From positions 1 to 54,221 of the forward strand of contig JAHEJI010000011.1 in assembly GCA_024638965.1 (NCBI GenBank): DNA of 54,221 bases, written 5' to 3'. Shown here one piece after another: positions 26,849 to 35,022 of the stretch. The position numbers and the translations under genes are program-made. Positions within the stretch are counted from its first letter, which is position 1, and every line of letters begins with the position of its first letter. The notes beneath the pieces are model-generated. The model made no database searches, had not been told where the DNA came from, and saw nothing but the letters and a program-made list of their open reading frames with translations. The DNA is from Planctomycetaceae bacterium (GTDB taxonomy: Bacteria; Planctomycetota; Planctomycetia; Pirellulales; Pirellulaceae).

Positions 26849-27616
26849 ATGCAGCTGATTGCGGTCGATATCGGTAATAGCTCAATCAAGATCGCGGTTG
26901 AACGATCTCAAACCGATCAGCGTTGGTCAACGATTTCAATCATCCGTGAGAGCGAACCGTTTGAGCTTGATCTCACGGTTGAGCCAGCCTTCTGGTCGGT
27001 TTGTAGCGTGAACCAAAGCCGAGACACCGAATTCGCAGACTGGATCGCCGCAAACCGACCCAATGACAAATGGCATTTGATTACAGATTCAGACGTCGAA
27101 TTGAAATCAAACGTGGAATCAAGATCACAAGTCGGGCGTGACCGATTAGTGGCTGCCTGGATGGCAATTCAACTCAATGATGGCAGTGGTCCCGTGGCCG
27201 TGATTGATGCGGGGACGGCAGTCACGGTCGATCTTGTTGATTCGAATGGTCGGTTTCAAGGAGGCGCCATATTTCCAGGAGCCGTAACAACGCTAAGAAA
27301 CCTGTCTGATTCGACCGATGCACTTCCAGACCTTTCCAATCGAAAATACCTTGAATTACTTGGCAATGTAAATGGTGAAGTCTTGGGCAAATCAACCTTC
27401 ACTGCGATCGTGAAGGGTGTCCACCAATGCCAGATTGGTGGCATCAAGCATATCGTTGATCAGTATCAAGAACGGATTTCGGAAACGCTCGAAGTCTATG
27501 CCACTGGCGGCGGGATCACCGATTTACAAGCCGGGTTGCCTGGCAGCTGGAATATTGTTCCGGACCTGGTGCTTCGCGGCGCGAAACTTATCGGTCGAAA
27601 GTTGATGACGCGCTAA
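26849..27616 (+). CDS. coaX: Type III pantothenate kinase
   Basis: CoaX phosphorylates pantothenate, the first step of coenzyme A synthesis, and is feedback-insensitive in this class. The 255 residues show the ASKHA-fold start VDIGNSSIKIAVER, the substrate-binding segment SQVGRDRLVAAWMA near residue 92, VAVIDAGTAVTVDLVDS, and QGGAIFPGAVTTLRNL. YATGGGITDL near the end is the third phosphate-binding strand. The stop codon overlaps the ATG of the next gene (TAATG), so coaX and the MnmE-like gene are almost certainly translationally coupled. Confidence 0.94.
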   Translation: MQLIAVDIGNSSIKIAVERSQTDQRWSTISIIRESEPFELDLTVEPAFWSVCSVNQSRDTEFADWIAANRPNDKWHLITDSDVELKSNVESRSQVGRDRLVAAWMAIQLNDGSGPVAVIDAGTAVTVDLVDSNGRFQGGAIFPGAVTTLRNLSDSTDALPDLSNRKYLELLGNVNGEVLGKSTFTAIVKGVHQCQIGGIKHIVDQYQERISETLEVYATGGGITDLQAGLPGSWNIVPDLVLRGAKLIGRKLMTR

Positions 27617-28776
27617 TGACTCGTCAATCCGCGATCAAAAACTTGGTTTACATTCGACTAACTGCCGCTGGACGAGGGGCAGTTGCATCCATTTTGGTCC
27701 ATGGCGACAAGATCATTCAGCATTTGAATCCGTTGTTTCTCCCATTCTCAGGTCGACCTCTTTCTCAATTGCAACATCAGCCAATCATCTATGGGAACTG
27801 GATTACGCCCGACGGTGTTGGCGAGGGACTGATCCTTTGTCCGCTCGACGGATCATCTGCCGAAATCCATTGTCATGGTGGGGATGCCGCCGTGATGGCA
27901 ATAACATCGTCACTTGATGCGTGCGGGTTTCGCGCTGCCCATGAGGCTGAAATGGAATCGCTGACCGAACCATCTCCGTGGCGCGCAGATTTTCGTCGAA
28001 TGTTGTCGCTCGCTCGAACTAGCCAAACCGCCAAGATTCTATTGAACCAATACAACTCGATTGAATTTCGGATTCAGCGACTGGCAAATCTTTGCCGCAA
28101 TAAACCGGCTGCCGCCATCGAACAGCTTAGCGAGATCCTGCGTAAAACCCAATTTGGAATCCATTTGACCAAGCCTTGGACCGTTGTCTTGTGCGGAGAG
28201 CCAAACGTTGGGAAAAGCAGCTTGATCAACTCGATTGTCGGCTTCGCCCGGGCGATCGTCCATGAAATGCCCGGCACAACGAGAGACGTCGTTTCCGAAC
28301 TATCGTCAATTAACGGTTGGCCGGTCGATCTTAAAGATACTGCTGGCTTGAGAAATGCCGATAATCAAATTGAAGTCCAAGGAATTCTAAAGGCTCAACA
28401 GGAAATCCAATCGGCGGACCTGATCATATTCGTTACCGATGTGAGAGAAGATTCGCCCGTGCCAACCGACATCGACCAACACGACAAACCAGCGATTTTC
28501 GTTCGAAACAAATCCGACCTGCTGGCTGATGAACTACAGGACCTGGGCGACCGTTTCCTGCTCACGTCGGCAACGTCGGGCGCCGGGGTTGCGGAATTGA
28601 TCGACCAAATTGAAATGAGGCTGGTACCCGAGTTGCCGAATCAGGATGACCTGTTTCCCGTCAACTTCGTTCAGGCCGAGTGTTTTTTGCAAGTACGCGA
28701 ATTAATCACGCAGAACCATACAGATAGAGCTGTTGAACACCTGATCGGCCGGCGATTCAAAAACACAGAGTCGTAG
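27616..28776 (+). CDS. Divergent MnmE/TrmE-like GTPase lacking the C-terminal cysteine motif
   Basis: The 386-residue protein follows the MnmE plan: an N-terminal fold with GRGAVASILVHG and the EIHCHGGDA segment, a helical part and an inserted G domain. The P-loop is GEPNVGKSSLINSI, G2 GTTRDVV, G3 DTAG, and G4 NKSD, so GTP binding should be intact. Genuine MnmE ends in LGRIFSSFCIGK-like sequence with an essential cysteine. Here the corresponding end reads LIGRRFKNTES, without the cysteine motif, and the protein is about 65 residues shorter than usual. It may be a planctomycete-type paralogue with a different role. It overlaps coaX by one base. Confidence 0.85.
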   Translation: MTRQSAIKNLVYIRLTAAGRGAVASILVHGDKIIQHLNPLFLPFSGRPLSQLQHQPIIYGNWITPDGVGEGLILCPLDGSSAEIHCHGGDAAVMAITSSLDACGFRAAHEAEMESLTEPSPWRADFRRMLSLARTSQTAKILLNQYNSIEFRIQRLANLCRNKPAAAIEQLSEILRKTQFGIHLTKPWTVVLCGEPNVGKSSLINSIVGFARAIVHEMPGTTRDVVSELSSINGWPVDLKDTAGLRNADNQIEVQGILKAQQEIQSADLIIFVTDVREDSPVPTDIDQHDKPAIFVRNKSDLLADELQDLGDRFLLTSATSGAGVAELIDQIEMRLVPELPNQDDLFPVNFVQAECFLQVRELITQNHTDRAVEHLIGRRFKNTES

Positions 28777-28861
28777 GATCAGCACTTGCCTATCGAACGT
28801 TGCGACACTCTTAACTACCGCAAGGAGACCGTTTTTGTTCTCTTCAGTCTCGCGCCAACGG

Positions 28862-30370
28862 TCAGTCACTCTTTTGAGACCAGTCGCGGCGTTGCCGGGA
28901 ACTGGGGATGCCCATTTTTTTCCGGTATTTGGTCACGGTGCGTCGAGCCACGTTAAAGCCAATTGACTTCAGACGTTTGACGATCTCGTCGTCACTGAAC
29001 GGTTTGCCTTTGTCTTCTTCGTCGATCAGTTTCTGCAAAGCGACGCGAATCTTGTTCCAGGCAATATCTTCACCTTCTTCATTCGTCGTTCCGCCAACAA
29101 AGAATGATCGCAATGGCAAAATCCCACGCGGTGTCTCCAACCATTTATCGTCAACCGCTCGGGAAACCGTCGTGACATGGACCCCAACAATATCAGCGAT
29201 CTGCTGCATCTTGAGCGGCTCCAGATGTTCCTGGCCGCCTTCTTCAAGGAACTTCGTTTGATGTTCGACAATCGCCTGTGCAACTTTCGTTAGTGTGTTA
29301 CGTCTTTGTTCGATCGATTCGATCAGCCATTGAGCCGACGTGATTTTTCGTTTGATGAATTCCTTTTCTTCCGAGGTTGCCTGTCCGTTTGCCAATCGTT
29401 GTCGGTAATAATTGCTGATATTTAAACTGCGTGAGGGACCTTCTTCCATCTTGACGGAGTACGTTCCATCTTCGTTATGCACAAGAAACAAATCGGGTGT
29501 GGCTGTCGGCACCACGCGATCGGCAAAACGACTGGCAGGTTTTGGATCGAGTCTGCGTAACTCGGCCCAGGCTTCATTGATTTGTTCGATCGTATAACCC
29601 GTTGCCTTTTGAATCTGGGGCATGCGGTTGTCCCGCAAATCTTCCAGATGATCCTGGATCAATGTTCGGACGCGCTTCAGATTTGGAATCTCGTGTAGCT
29701 TGTTCAGTTGCAGTAAAAGGCATTCTTTGAGATCGCGAGCAGCGACACCAGGCGGATCAAAAGTCTGGACGGTTGCCAGCGCATCCTCCGCCAGTTCGAT
29801 TTTTTCCGGATTTGGGCCGCCCGGTATCAGGTCCATCAATCCAACTCGCAAATAGCCGCCGTCTTCCGCCGTTAGCGACGAAATAATTCGTTCGCACATC
29901 TTTTCCAGCTCGGGATCGAGATCAAGTTCATGAAGTTGATTGACGAGGTGATCCTGCAGTGTATCGCTTCGATCAACAACGTTGGCCATCAAATCATGTT
30001 GCCAGTCGCCACTTTCCATGATTCGATTCGCCGAAGGCCGCGGTCCATCGAAATGCTCGGGATGATCGATGTTGAGATTCAGCAAACGCTCGAAATCATC
30101 CGCGTCGTGTTCGGCATCGATGACGAGCTCTTTTTGCTCCACATCAGTTTCCGACTCCGGTTTGTTGATGTCTGTCTGGGATTCGGATGGCGGTTCAAAT
30201 TCTTTTTCTGTCGTCGTTCGTTCCAGAACCGGGTTTTCACTCAGTTCCTGATCTATGCGCTCTTCCAAGGCAGCCAATGGCATTTGCAGAATCTCCATTG
30301 ACTGGATCATCCGCGGAGCCAGTGTTTGGGTTTGTTTCTGCGCGAGTTGTTGGCCGAATGAAATCTTCAT
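28862..30370 (-). CDS. rpoN: RNA polymerase sigma-54 factor
   Basis: RpoN directs RNA polymerase to -24/-12 promoters and needs an AAA+ activator. The 502 residues start with the glutamine-rich region I (MKISFGQQLAQKQTQTLAPRM, IQSMEILQMPLAALEERI), pass through an acidic region II near residues 50-105 and the core-binding region, and end with the RpoN box (ARRTVTKYRKKMGIP) near residue 485. The family's length and order are preserved. No sigma-54 activator gene sits beside it. An imperfect dyad about 45 bases upstream could be a control site. Confidence 0.95.
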   Translation of the reverse strand: MKISFGQQLAQKQTQTLAPRMIQSMEILQMPLAALEERIDQELSENPVLERTTTEKEFEPPSESQTDINKPESETDVEQKELVIDAEHDADDFERLLNLNIDHPEHFDGPRPSANRIMESGDWQHDLMANVVDRSDTLQDHLVNQLHELDLDPELEKMCERIISSLTAEDGGYLRVGLMDLIPGGPNPEKIELAEDALATVQTFDPPGVAARDLKECLLLQLNKLHEIPNLKRVRTLIQDHLEDLRDNRMPQIQKATGYTIEQINEAWAELRRLDPKPASRFADRVVPTATPDLFLVHNEDGTYSVKMEEGPSRSLNISNYYRQRLANGQATSEEKEFIKRKITSAQWLIESIEQRRNTLTKVAQAIVEHQTKFLEEGGQEHLEPLKMQQIADIVGVHVTTVSRAVDDKWLETPRGILPLRSFFVGGTTNEEGEDIAWNKIRVALQKLIDEEDKGKPFSDDEIVKRLKSIGFNVARRTVTKYRKKMGIPSSRQRRDWSQKSD

Positions 30371-30414
30371 GTCAGTTGTTTTGATTTATCCAATTCGTCA
30401 AAACAAAAATCAGG

Positions 30415-30453
30415 TTAACTTAATATTGTAGTTTTTTAATATTGGTTAAGTTA
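30415..30453. promoter_or_regulatory. Imperfect inverted repeat upstream of rpoN
   Basis: TTAACTTAATATT (30415-30427) is matched in reverse by AATATTGGTTAAGTTA (30438-30453), differing only by a two-base interruption. The AT-rich dyad lies 45 to 83 bases before the rpoN start and is symmetric enough to be an operator, but it could also be a structural feature of an AT-rich promoter region. Confidence 0.35.
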
Positions 30454-30624
30454 GTGTCTAAAACCAAGAAAGGCAAAAGCGGTACCTAAACTTAGGTTTT
30501 TTTTGACTGGTTAGAACAACAATTTCAGCTGTCAGAGAACTTTAATCCTTGACAAACTGTAATAAGTGCCTCGAGACGAACAAATGAGATCCAATTCAAA
30601 CTTCCCTTGCCTTCGATCGGAGTC

Positions 30625-31224
30625 CTAAAACGGCTGCCGGCCAGACATCGCGTCAGCCAATATCTCTTTGTTGGTAAACTCGAGGACGCTTCCCGTCGTT
30701 ATTCCACGCGCGAGTTTCGTCAAGTTGACGTCGTATTCAGACAACTGGTTTGAAATATGAAGTGCCGTTCCGTCGCCTTCCACCGTCGGATTAGTCGCCA
30801 TAATAACTTCGCTAAACTGCCCCGTACTAATACGTTCGACGAGTTTGTCAATCGTCAATTGATCAGGGCCAATGTTTTCAAGCGGAGCAATTCGGCCAAG
30901 CAACACGTGGTAAAGACCCCGATAGGTTCCTGATTGTTCGATCGCCATCAAATCACGAGGCTGTTGAACAACGCAAATTACGTCTTGTATGCGAGACGAA
31001 TCCAGGCAAATTGAACATTTTTCGCCTTCGGCCAGGTTGTAACATTCGGAACAGTAACGGACGTTTTCACGCACATTACGAATCGAGTCAGCAAGGGAAA
31101 ATGCTTCCGATTCGGGGATCCGCAAAATGTGGTAAGCCAAACGCTCAGCCGACTTGCGGCCAATTCCTGGCAGCCGCGATAGCTGCTCGATCATGTTCGT
31201 AACGGAATCGGCTAACTGGGACAT
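30625..31224 (-). CDS. recR: Recombination protein RecR
   Basis: RecR works with RecF/RecO to load RecA at gaps. The 199 residues show the helix-hairpin-helix start (LSRLPGIGRKSAERLAYHIL), a C4 zinc finger (CSECYNLAEGEKCSIC), and a Toprim domain with ICVVQQPRDLMAIEQSG and the ATNPTVEGDGTALHI segment. It is the last gene of the dnaX-ybaB-recR operon: it starts eight bases after the ybaB-like gene ends. Confidence 0.96.
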   Translation of the reverse strand: MSQLADSVTNMIEQLSRLPGIGRKSAERLAYHILRIPESEAFSLADSIRNVRENVRYCSECYNLAEGEKCSICLDSSRIQDVICVVQQPRDLMAIEQSGTYRGLYHVLLGRIAPLENIGPDQLTIDKLVERISTGQFSEVIMATNPTVEGDGTALHISNQLSEYDVNLTKLARGITTGSVLEFTNKEILADAMSGRQPF

Positions 31225-31232
31225 ATCAAAAA

Positions 31233-31655
31233 CTACCGCTCGGTGTCCAAACTGGGCGTCGTGTCAGTGTCGGTCTCCGGTGGTGGTTCTGGAACATCTG
31301 AAAACAGTTTCAACGCGTCATCAATGCCAGCCGGTAATGAAAAACCTCCCGCGACCGATTGCATGGATTCGACATGCAGCTGTTTTGCCTTGGCGGATGC
31401 TTCATTAATCGCCGCCGGCAACAGGTCGGCAACCATTTCAACGTCGCCTTTTTCTTTTAGCATCGGGTCGATGTCGATTTTCAGAATGTGCCCCAATCCA
31501 TTCGCCAGGACCGAGACCATTCCTCCTCCCGCGGAACCGCTGACTCGCTTGGCTTTGAGCTCTTCGGTTACCTTTTCCATCTTGGGGCCGATGTTCTGAG
31601 CTTCTTTCAATAGTGAAGCGATGTTTCCAATACCCTTAAACACGTTTTTCTCCAT
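31233..31655 (-). CDS. ybaB: YbaB/EbfC family nucleoid-associated protein
   Basis: The 140-residue protein has the family pattern FKGIGNIASLLKEAQNIGPKMEKVTEELKAKRV, a tweezer-forming helix pair, followed by GSAGGGMVSVLANGLGHILKIDIDPML and an acidic disordered tail. EbfC/YbaB binds DNA as a dimer and modulates gene expression. The ATG at 31655 fits the family start; a frame opening at 31718 overlaps dnaX and looks like read-through of the dnaX end. It lies between dnaX and recR, the widely conserved order. Confidence 0.93.
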   Translation of the reverse strand: MEKNVFKGIGNIASLLKEAQNIGPKMEKVTEELKAKRVSGSAGGGMVSVLANGLGHILKIDIDPMLKEKGDVEMVADLLPAAINEASAKAKQLHVESMQSVAGGFSLPAGIDDALKLFSDVPEPPPETDTDTTPSLDTER

Positions 31656-31695
31656 TTCGATAAAAAATATTGTCGGTACCCGGACTTGTTGGTAA

Positions 31696-33477
31696 CTATT
31701 TGGGATTTCGAAAGTCAATGATCTCCGCGTCGAACACCTCCATCGCCTTTTTGACCAATGGTTGATCGTGAAGTTGTCGCATCTGCTGCCGCCGACTCAT
31801 TTTCGGCTGCGGTGGGACTTGTTGTTTTGTTGTAGATGTCGAAACCAGAAAATCCACTCGCAATTGTTGCCCTGCAATCCGGGTAAGGGCCGACTCAAGC
31901 ATCGTTTTCCGATCGGGTCGGTTACACATATCTCTGTTATAGGAATCCTGCAAAGTCACGACCAGCTTGTTTGAGTCACATAATTCGAGTTTCTCGTAAT
32001 CGCGAGCCATGTCGGCTGTCATGTCCCCCAGCTCGGTGAGGGCCTTTTCCCAAATTGTTTTAACTTCCGCCTGATCAAGTGGAATGCCAGGCGGCGGTTC
32101 CGGACTGTTGGGCCCATCGACTGGGATATGTATTGGACTCGATTCGCCCGGATCCGAGACAGCTGCGTCGACGGGCTTTGCCGGATTCGGTTCGGGAACT
32201 TGTGCGGACGCCGTATTGGAACTCACGCGATAGGATTTGGAATCCTGGGTTGCTTTCGATTCAACTGCTTCGTTTTTTTTTGAACCCGATTTCGCCGACG
32301 CCGCTCCTGGCGATGCTGCTAATTTGGCTCCTGAACTCAGAACGGATACGAGCTCAGCTATCGATTCCATTTTTTCCAAGTTGCAGATTCGCACGATCGC
32401 CATTTCAAGCAGCGTTCTTGCGTGCACGCTGAACTGCATTCTTACGACAGCGCCGTCAATAATCTGCACGATCGTCAAAATGGTCTCCAAACCCAGTTTA
32501 TCGCTGAGTTTTTTGAGCATGTCCATATCGGCAGCGGTACAACTCAGTAACGTTTCCTCGTCGCAACCCACTCTGACTGCCATCATGTCGCGATAGAATC
32601 CGAGCAATTGCTGAGCGAGTTGCCCCGCATCAACGCCATCGGTCGCCGCATGATTAACCAACCCAAGACTTGTGGCCGCATCACATTCGGTCATTGCTTC
32701 AGCCAATTCAACGATTCGGCTAATGTCGGCCGTCCCCAAAAGCTGGTTAACTTCTTCGACCGAGATTTCTTTTCCACAGAATGAAAACAGCTGTTCAAGC
32801 AACGACTGACTGTCGCGCATCGAACCGTTGGCTCGACGAGCAAGTAAGGCAAGTGCGGCATCGTCCGCGTGCACCCCTTCATTCTCAGCGATTTCTCTTA
32901 GACGCTGTGAAATCTCGTCAGTTTGAACCGGAGAAAAATCGAATCGTTGACAACGCGAAAGAACCGTGATGGGGATCTTCTGTGGATCGGTTGTGCAAAA
33001 AATGAACTTCACATGTCCCGGTGGCTCTTCCAGAGTTTTGAGCAGAGCATTGAATGCTTGTGGCGTCAGCATATGAACTTCGTCGATGATATAGATTTTG
33101 AACCGCGATCGGCTCGGGCGCACGCCGGCGTTGGACCTCAGTTGTCGAATCTCATCGATTCCGCGGTTACTTGCTCCGTCGATCTCGAGAACGTCAACGT
33201 CTTCACCGAGCGAAACCGCCTCACAAATATCACATTTATTACATGGTTTGACGGTAGGGCCTTTTTCACAGTTCAAGCACTTCGCGAAAATTCTGGCCGA
33301 CGAGGTCTTTCCAACGCCCCGAGCACCCGTGAACAAATAAGCGTGTCCGACTCGATTCTGCTTGATTGCATTTGAAAGCGCCGTCGAGATATGCGTCTGT
33401 CCGACCAGATCGGAAAACACCTGGGGGCGATAACGACGGGCAACGACCGTGTATTGGTTGTTCGGTTCAGTATTCAT
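31696..33477 (-). CDS. dnaX: DNA polymerase III subunit tau/gamma
   Basis: The 593-residue protein is the clamp-loader ATPase. Visible are the P-loop GARGVGKTSSARIFAK, a C4 zinc module (CEKGPTVKPCNKCDIC), the Walker B IIDEVHML, sensor 1 FCTTDPQKIPITVLSRCQRF, and the domain III region to about residue 385. A low-complexity linker (near 390-475) leads to a tau-like C-terminal domain. The ATG at 33477 (MNTEPNNQYTVVARRYRPQ) is the best start. In the linker an A9 run at codons 399-402 could create the short gamma form (see the slippage site). Confidence 0.95.
   Translation of the reverse strand: MNTEPNNQYTVVARRYRPQVFSDLVGQTHISTALSNAIKQNRVGHAYLFTGARGVGKTSSARIFAKCLNCEKGPTVKPCNKCDICEAVSLGEDVDVLEIDGASNRGIDEIRQLRSNAGVRPSRSRFKIYIIDEVHMLTPQAFNALLKTLEEPPGHVKFIFCTTDPQKIPITVLSRCQRFDFSPVQTDEISQRLREIAENEGVHADDAALALLARRANGSMRDSQSLLEQLFSFCGKEISVEEVNQLLGTADISRIVELAEAMTECDAATSLGLVNHAATDGVDAGQLAQQLLGFYRDMMAVRVGCDEETLLSCTAADMDMLKKLSDKLGLETILTIVQIIDGAVVRMQFSVHARTLLEMAIVRICNLEKMESIAELVSVLSSGAKLAASPGAASAKSGSKKNEAVESKATQDSKSYRVSSNTASAQVPEPNPAKPVDAAVSDPGESSPIHIPVDGPNSPEPPPGIPLDQAEVKTIWEKALTELGDMTADMARDYEKLELCDSNKLVVTLQDSYNRDMCNRPDRKTMLESALTRIAGQQLRVDFLVSTSTTKQQVPPQPKMSRRQQMRQLHDQPLVKKAMEVFDAEIIDFRNPK
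32261..32281 (-). promoter_or_regulatory. A9 slippage/frameshift site within dnaX
   Basis: The minus strand has nine consecutive A residues (T run 32273-32281 on the plus strand), within codons TCA AAA AAA AAC of dnaX. A one-base backward slip gives AAA CGA AGC AGT TGA, so translation would stop at 32263-32261 and yield a product of about 405 residues, cut right behind the clamp-loader domains. Known dnaX genes use similar A-rich sites to make gamma. Confidence 0.6.
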
Positions 33478-33650
33478 CGGCGGATTCGGCATTTGTGAAA
33501 ACCGTAATTCTAACCGATTTCGCCCCGCGAAGTCCAAGGGATAGGGTTATGTTGAACATCGCGAACCAAGATCGTTATCCCGAACTTACAGAATGTCGGG
33601 CTTTTCTTATTGCCGCTAACTGCCGTTCTACGGTCCGAAATTCAAACGAG

Positions 33651-34904
33651 TCAAGCCTGCTTATGGTCGCCCACGCTTGGCACCCAAGAAAACGCGTCCG
33701 GCCCGAAATAACGCAAACTCACCAAGGGCTCGCTGCCCGTATTTGTTACCGTAACGCCACGTGTCGCCGCCTCGTGTGTAATGAAGACTTCATCCGAGGT
33801 CGTTTGACCGTAGCGAATGATTACCGGTGTCTGCAGATCCAACGAGCCGATCTTGCCCGACCCTTGCACGGTGATCCAACCACTTGCCGCGGAGTCTTTT
33901 AATTCACAAGAACCACCTGAGTCAAGGGTCAGTTCTTTAGCGGAGAACAGCTGATCTCCATTAACGGTTCCGTAAACGATCCAGCGATCAACCCATCCCG
34001 GTCCGCTGTCGGCCACCATCGGCTCCAGATAGTTATTGTCCTTGAAATTCGGGTCGACGTTCTTTTCCCAATCAAGCTGGCCAAGGATGAAGTCCAAATC
34101 ATGGTGTTTGTCAGGGGGAATGTCTTTGACCAGCAAATCCCAGGGAACATAGCGGCCTTCGACAATGTTTTGATACATCCCAAACACGTCACTACCCCAC
34201 TGCGGTTCGTAAGTGCAGAGCGAACCGGGTGCGTGCAAAACTCCCGGAGGAATCAGCCAGCCCGTTCCCCGTTTTAAACGATAGGCTTTCGATAGATCGA
34301 GAATTCCATTATCGCCCTTGCTCCAGTCCTCAAGACACTTTCTGAGTTGGGCTTTCGTCGTACCTGGTTCAAGCCCCATGAACGTATGCGGAAAATTATT
34401 ATCGCAATTGTTGTACTGAGGCGAAAAATAATAGCTCTCGGGTTTGCCTTCCTGTCCAACCAGTGCCGCGTCCGCAGTTGACTGATGCATGTGATGCGGA
34501 ATCGGGCCCATGTTGTCAAAGAATTTGGAATAAACGGGCCACTTTTCGTATTTATCAAACAAAGTTGAGCCAATGATCCGAGCTCCGGTTTCGGCAACTG
34601 CGTCACGCAACAGAAACGTCTGGCCTTCAAAAAGACAGAAACTCAACCCTTCATGCCATTCACGCCCGTCATTGGACGCTTCGGTCGTACTGGAAAACCA
34701 TCGTTCATCGATCCCTCCACGTTCGGCCCCCATCGCGTAATAATCATCGGGATGAAGTCGAATCCGTTTTCCCGGGTGGAGGAAATTCCGCGGCACCCAG
34801 GTCGGTGTTAACCTGAGCAGACCCTCGCCCGCATCAAGTGCCGCGTTAAGAACCTTGGCCACGTTGTCAGAAATGACGGGTTTGGTTTCAACTTGATTGG
34901 TCAT
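33651..34904 (-). CDS. Cupin-type protein, phosphomannose-isomerase-like
   Basis: The 417-residue protein looks like a type I phosphomannose isomerase relative. It contains RNFLHPGKRIRLHPDDYYAMGAERGG near residue 37, a metal-site-like PIPHHMHQS segment near 140, GWLIPPGVLHAPGSLCTYEPQ, and a late cupin strand ending in SLRYFGPDAFSWV. The metal histidines are consistent with a zinc-dependent sugar isomerase. It has no clear kinase or nucleotidyl-transferase part. The start is the ATG at 34904. A divergent DUF4432 (aldose-epimerase-like) gene begins 118 bases away, which suggests joint use in sugar metabolism, but the substrate is unknown. Confidence 0.75.
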   Translation of the reverse strand: MTNQVETKPVISDNVAKVLNAALDAGEGLLRLTPTWVPRNFLHPGKRIRLHPDDYYAMGAERGGIDERWFSSTTEASNDGREWHEGLSFCLFEGQTFLLRDAVAETGARIIGSTLFDKYEKWPVYSKFFDNMGPIPHHMHQSTADAALVGQEGKPESYYFSPQYNNCDNNFPHTFMGLEPGTTKAQLRKCLEDWSKGDNGILDLSKAYRLKRGTGWLIPPGVLHAPGSLCTYEPQWGSDVFGMYQNIVEGRYVPWDLLVKDIPPDKHHDLDFILGQLDWEKNVDPNFKDNNYLEPMVADSGPGWVDRWIVYGTVNGDQLFSAKELTLDSGGSCELKDSAASGWITVQGSGKIGSLDLQTPVIIRYGQTTSDEVFITHEAATRGVTVTNTGSEPLVSLRYFGPDAFSWVPSVGDHKQA

Positions 34905-35022
34905 CGCGAATGATCTTTCATTCAAAAAACAGTTAGAAACGGTTCATTAGTTTTAAACTTGCAAATATCGAAACGCAACCGAACCGGTTTTTAATCAAGA
35001 TAACGCAATATCGAGAGTATTC
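34905..35022. promoter_or_regulatory. Divergent promoter region of the sugar gene pair
   Basis: The 118 bases between the cupin-type isomerase gene (minus) and the DUF4432 gene (plus) must contain both promoters. It is AT-rich toward the middle (around 34945-34970), but no palindromic operator stands out. Confidence 0.4.

Noticed and set aside
30484-30504. ACCTA/TAGGT hairpin with eight Ts
   Set aside because: The five-base-pair stem is weak and no plus-strand gene ends near it, so a terminator role is not supported.
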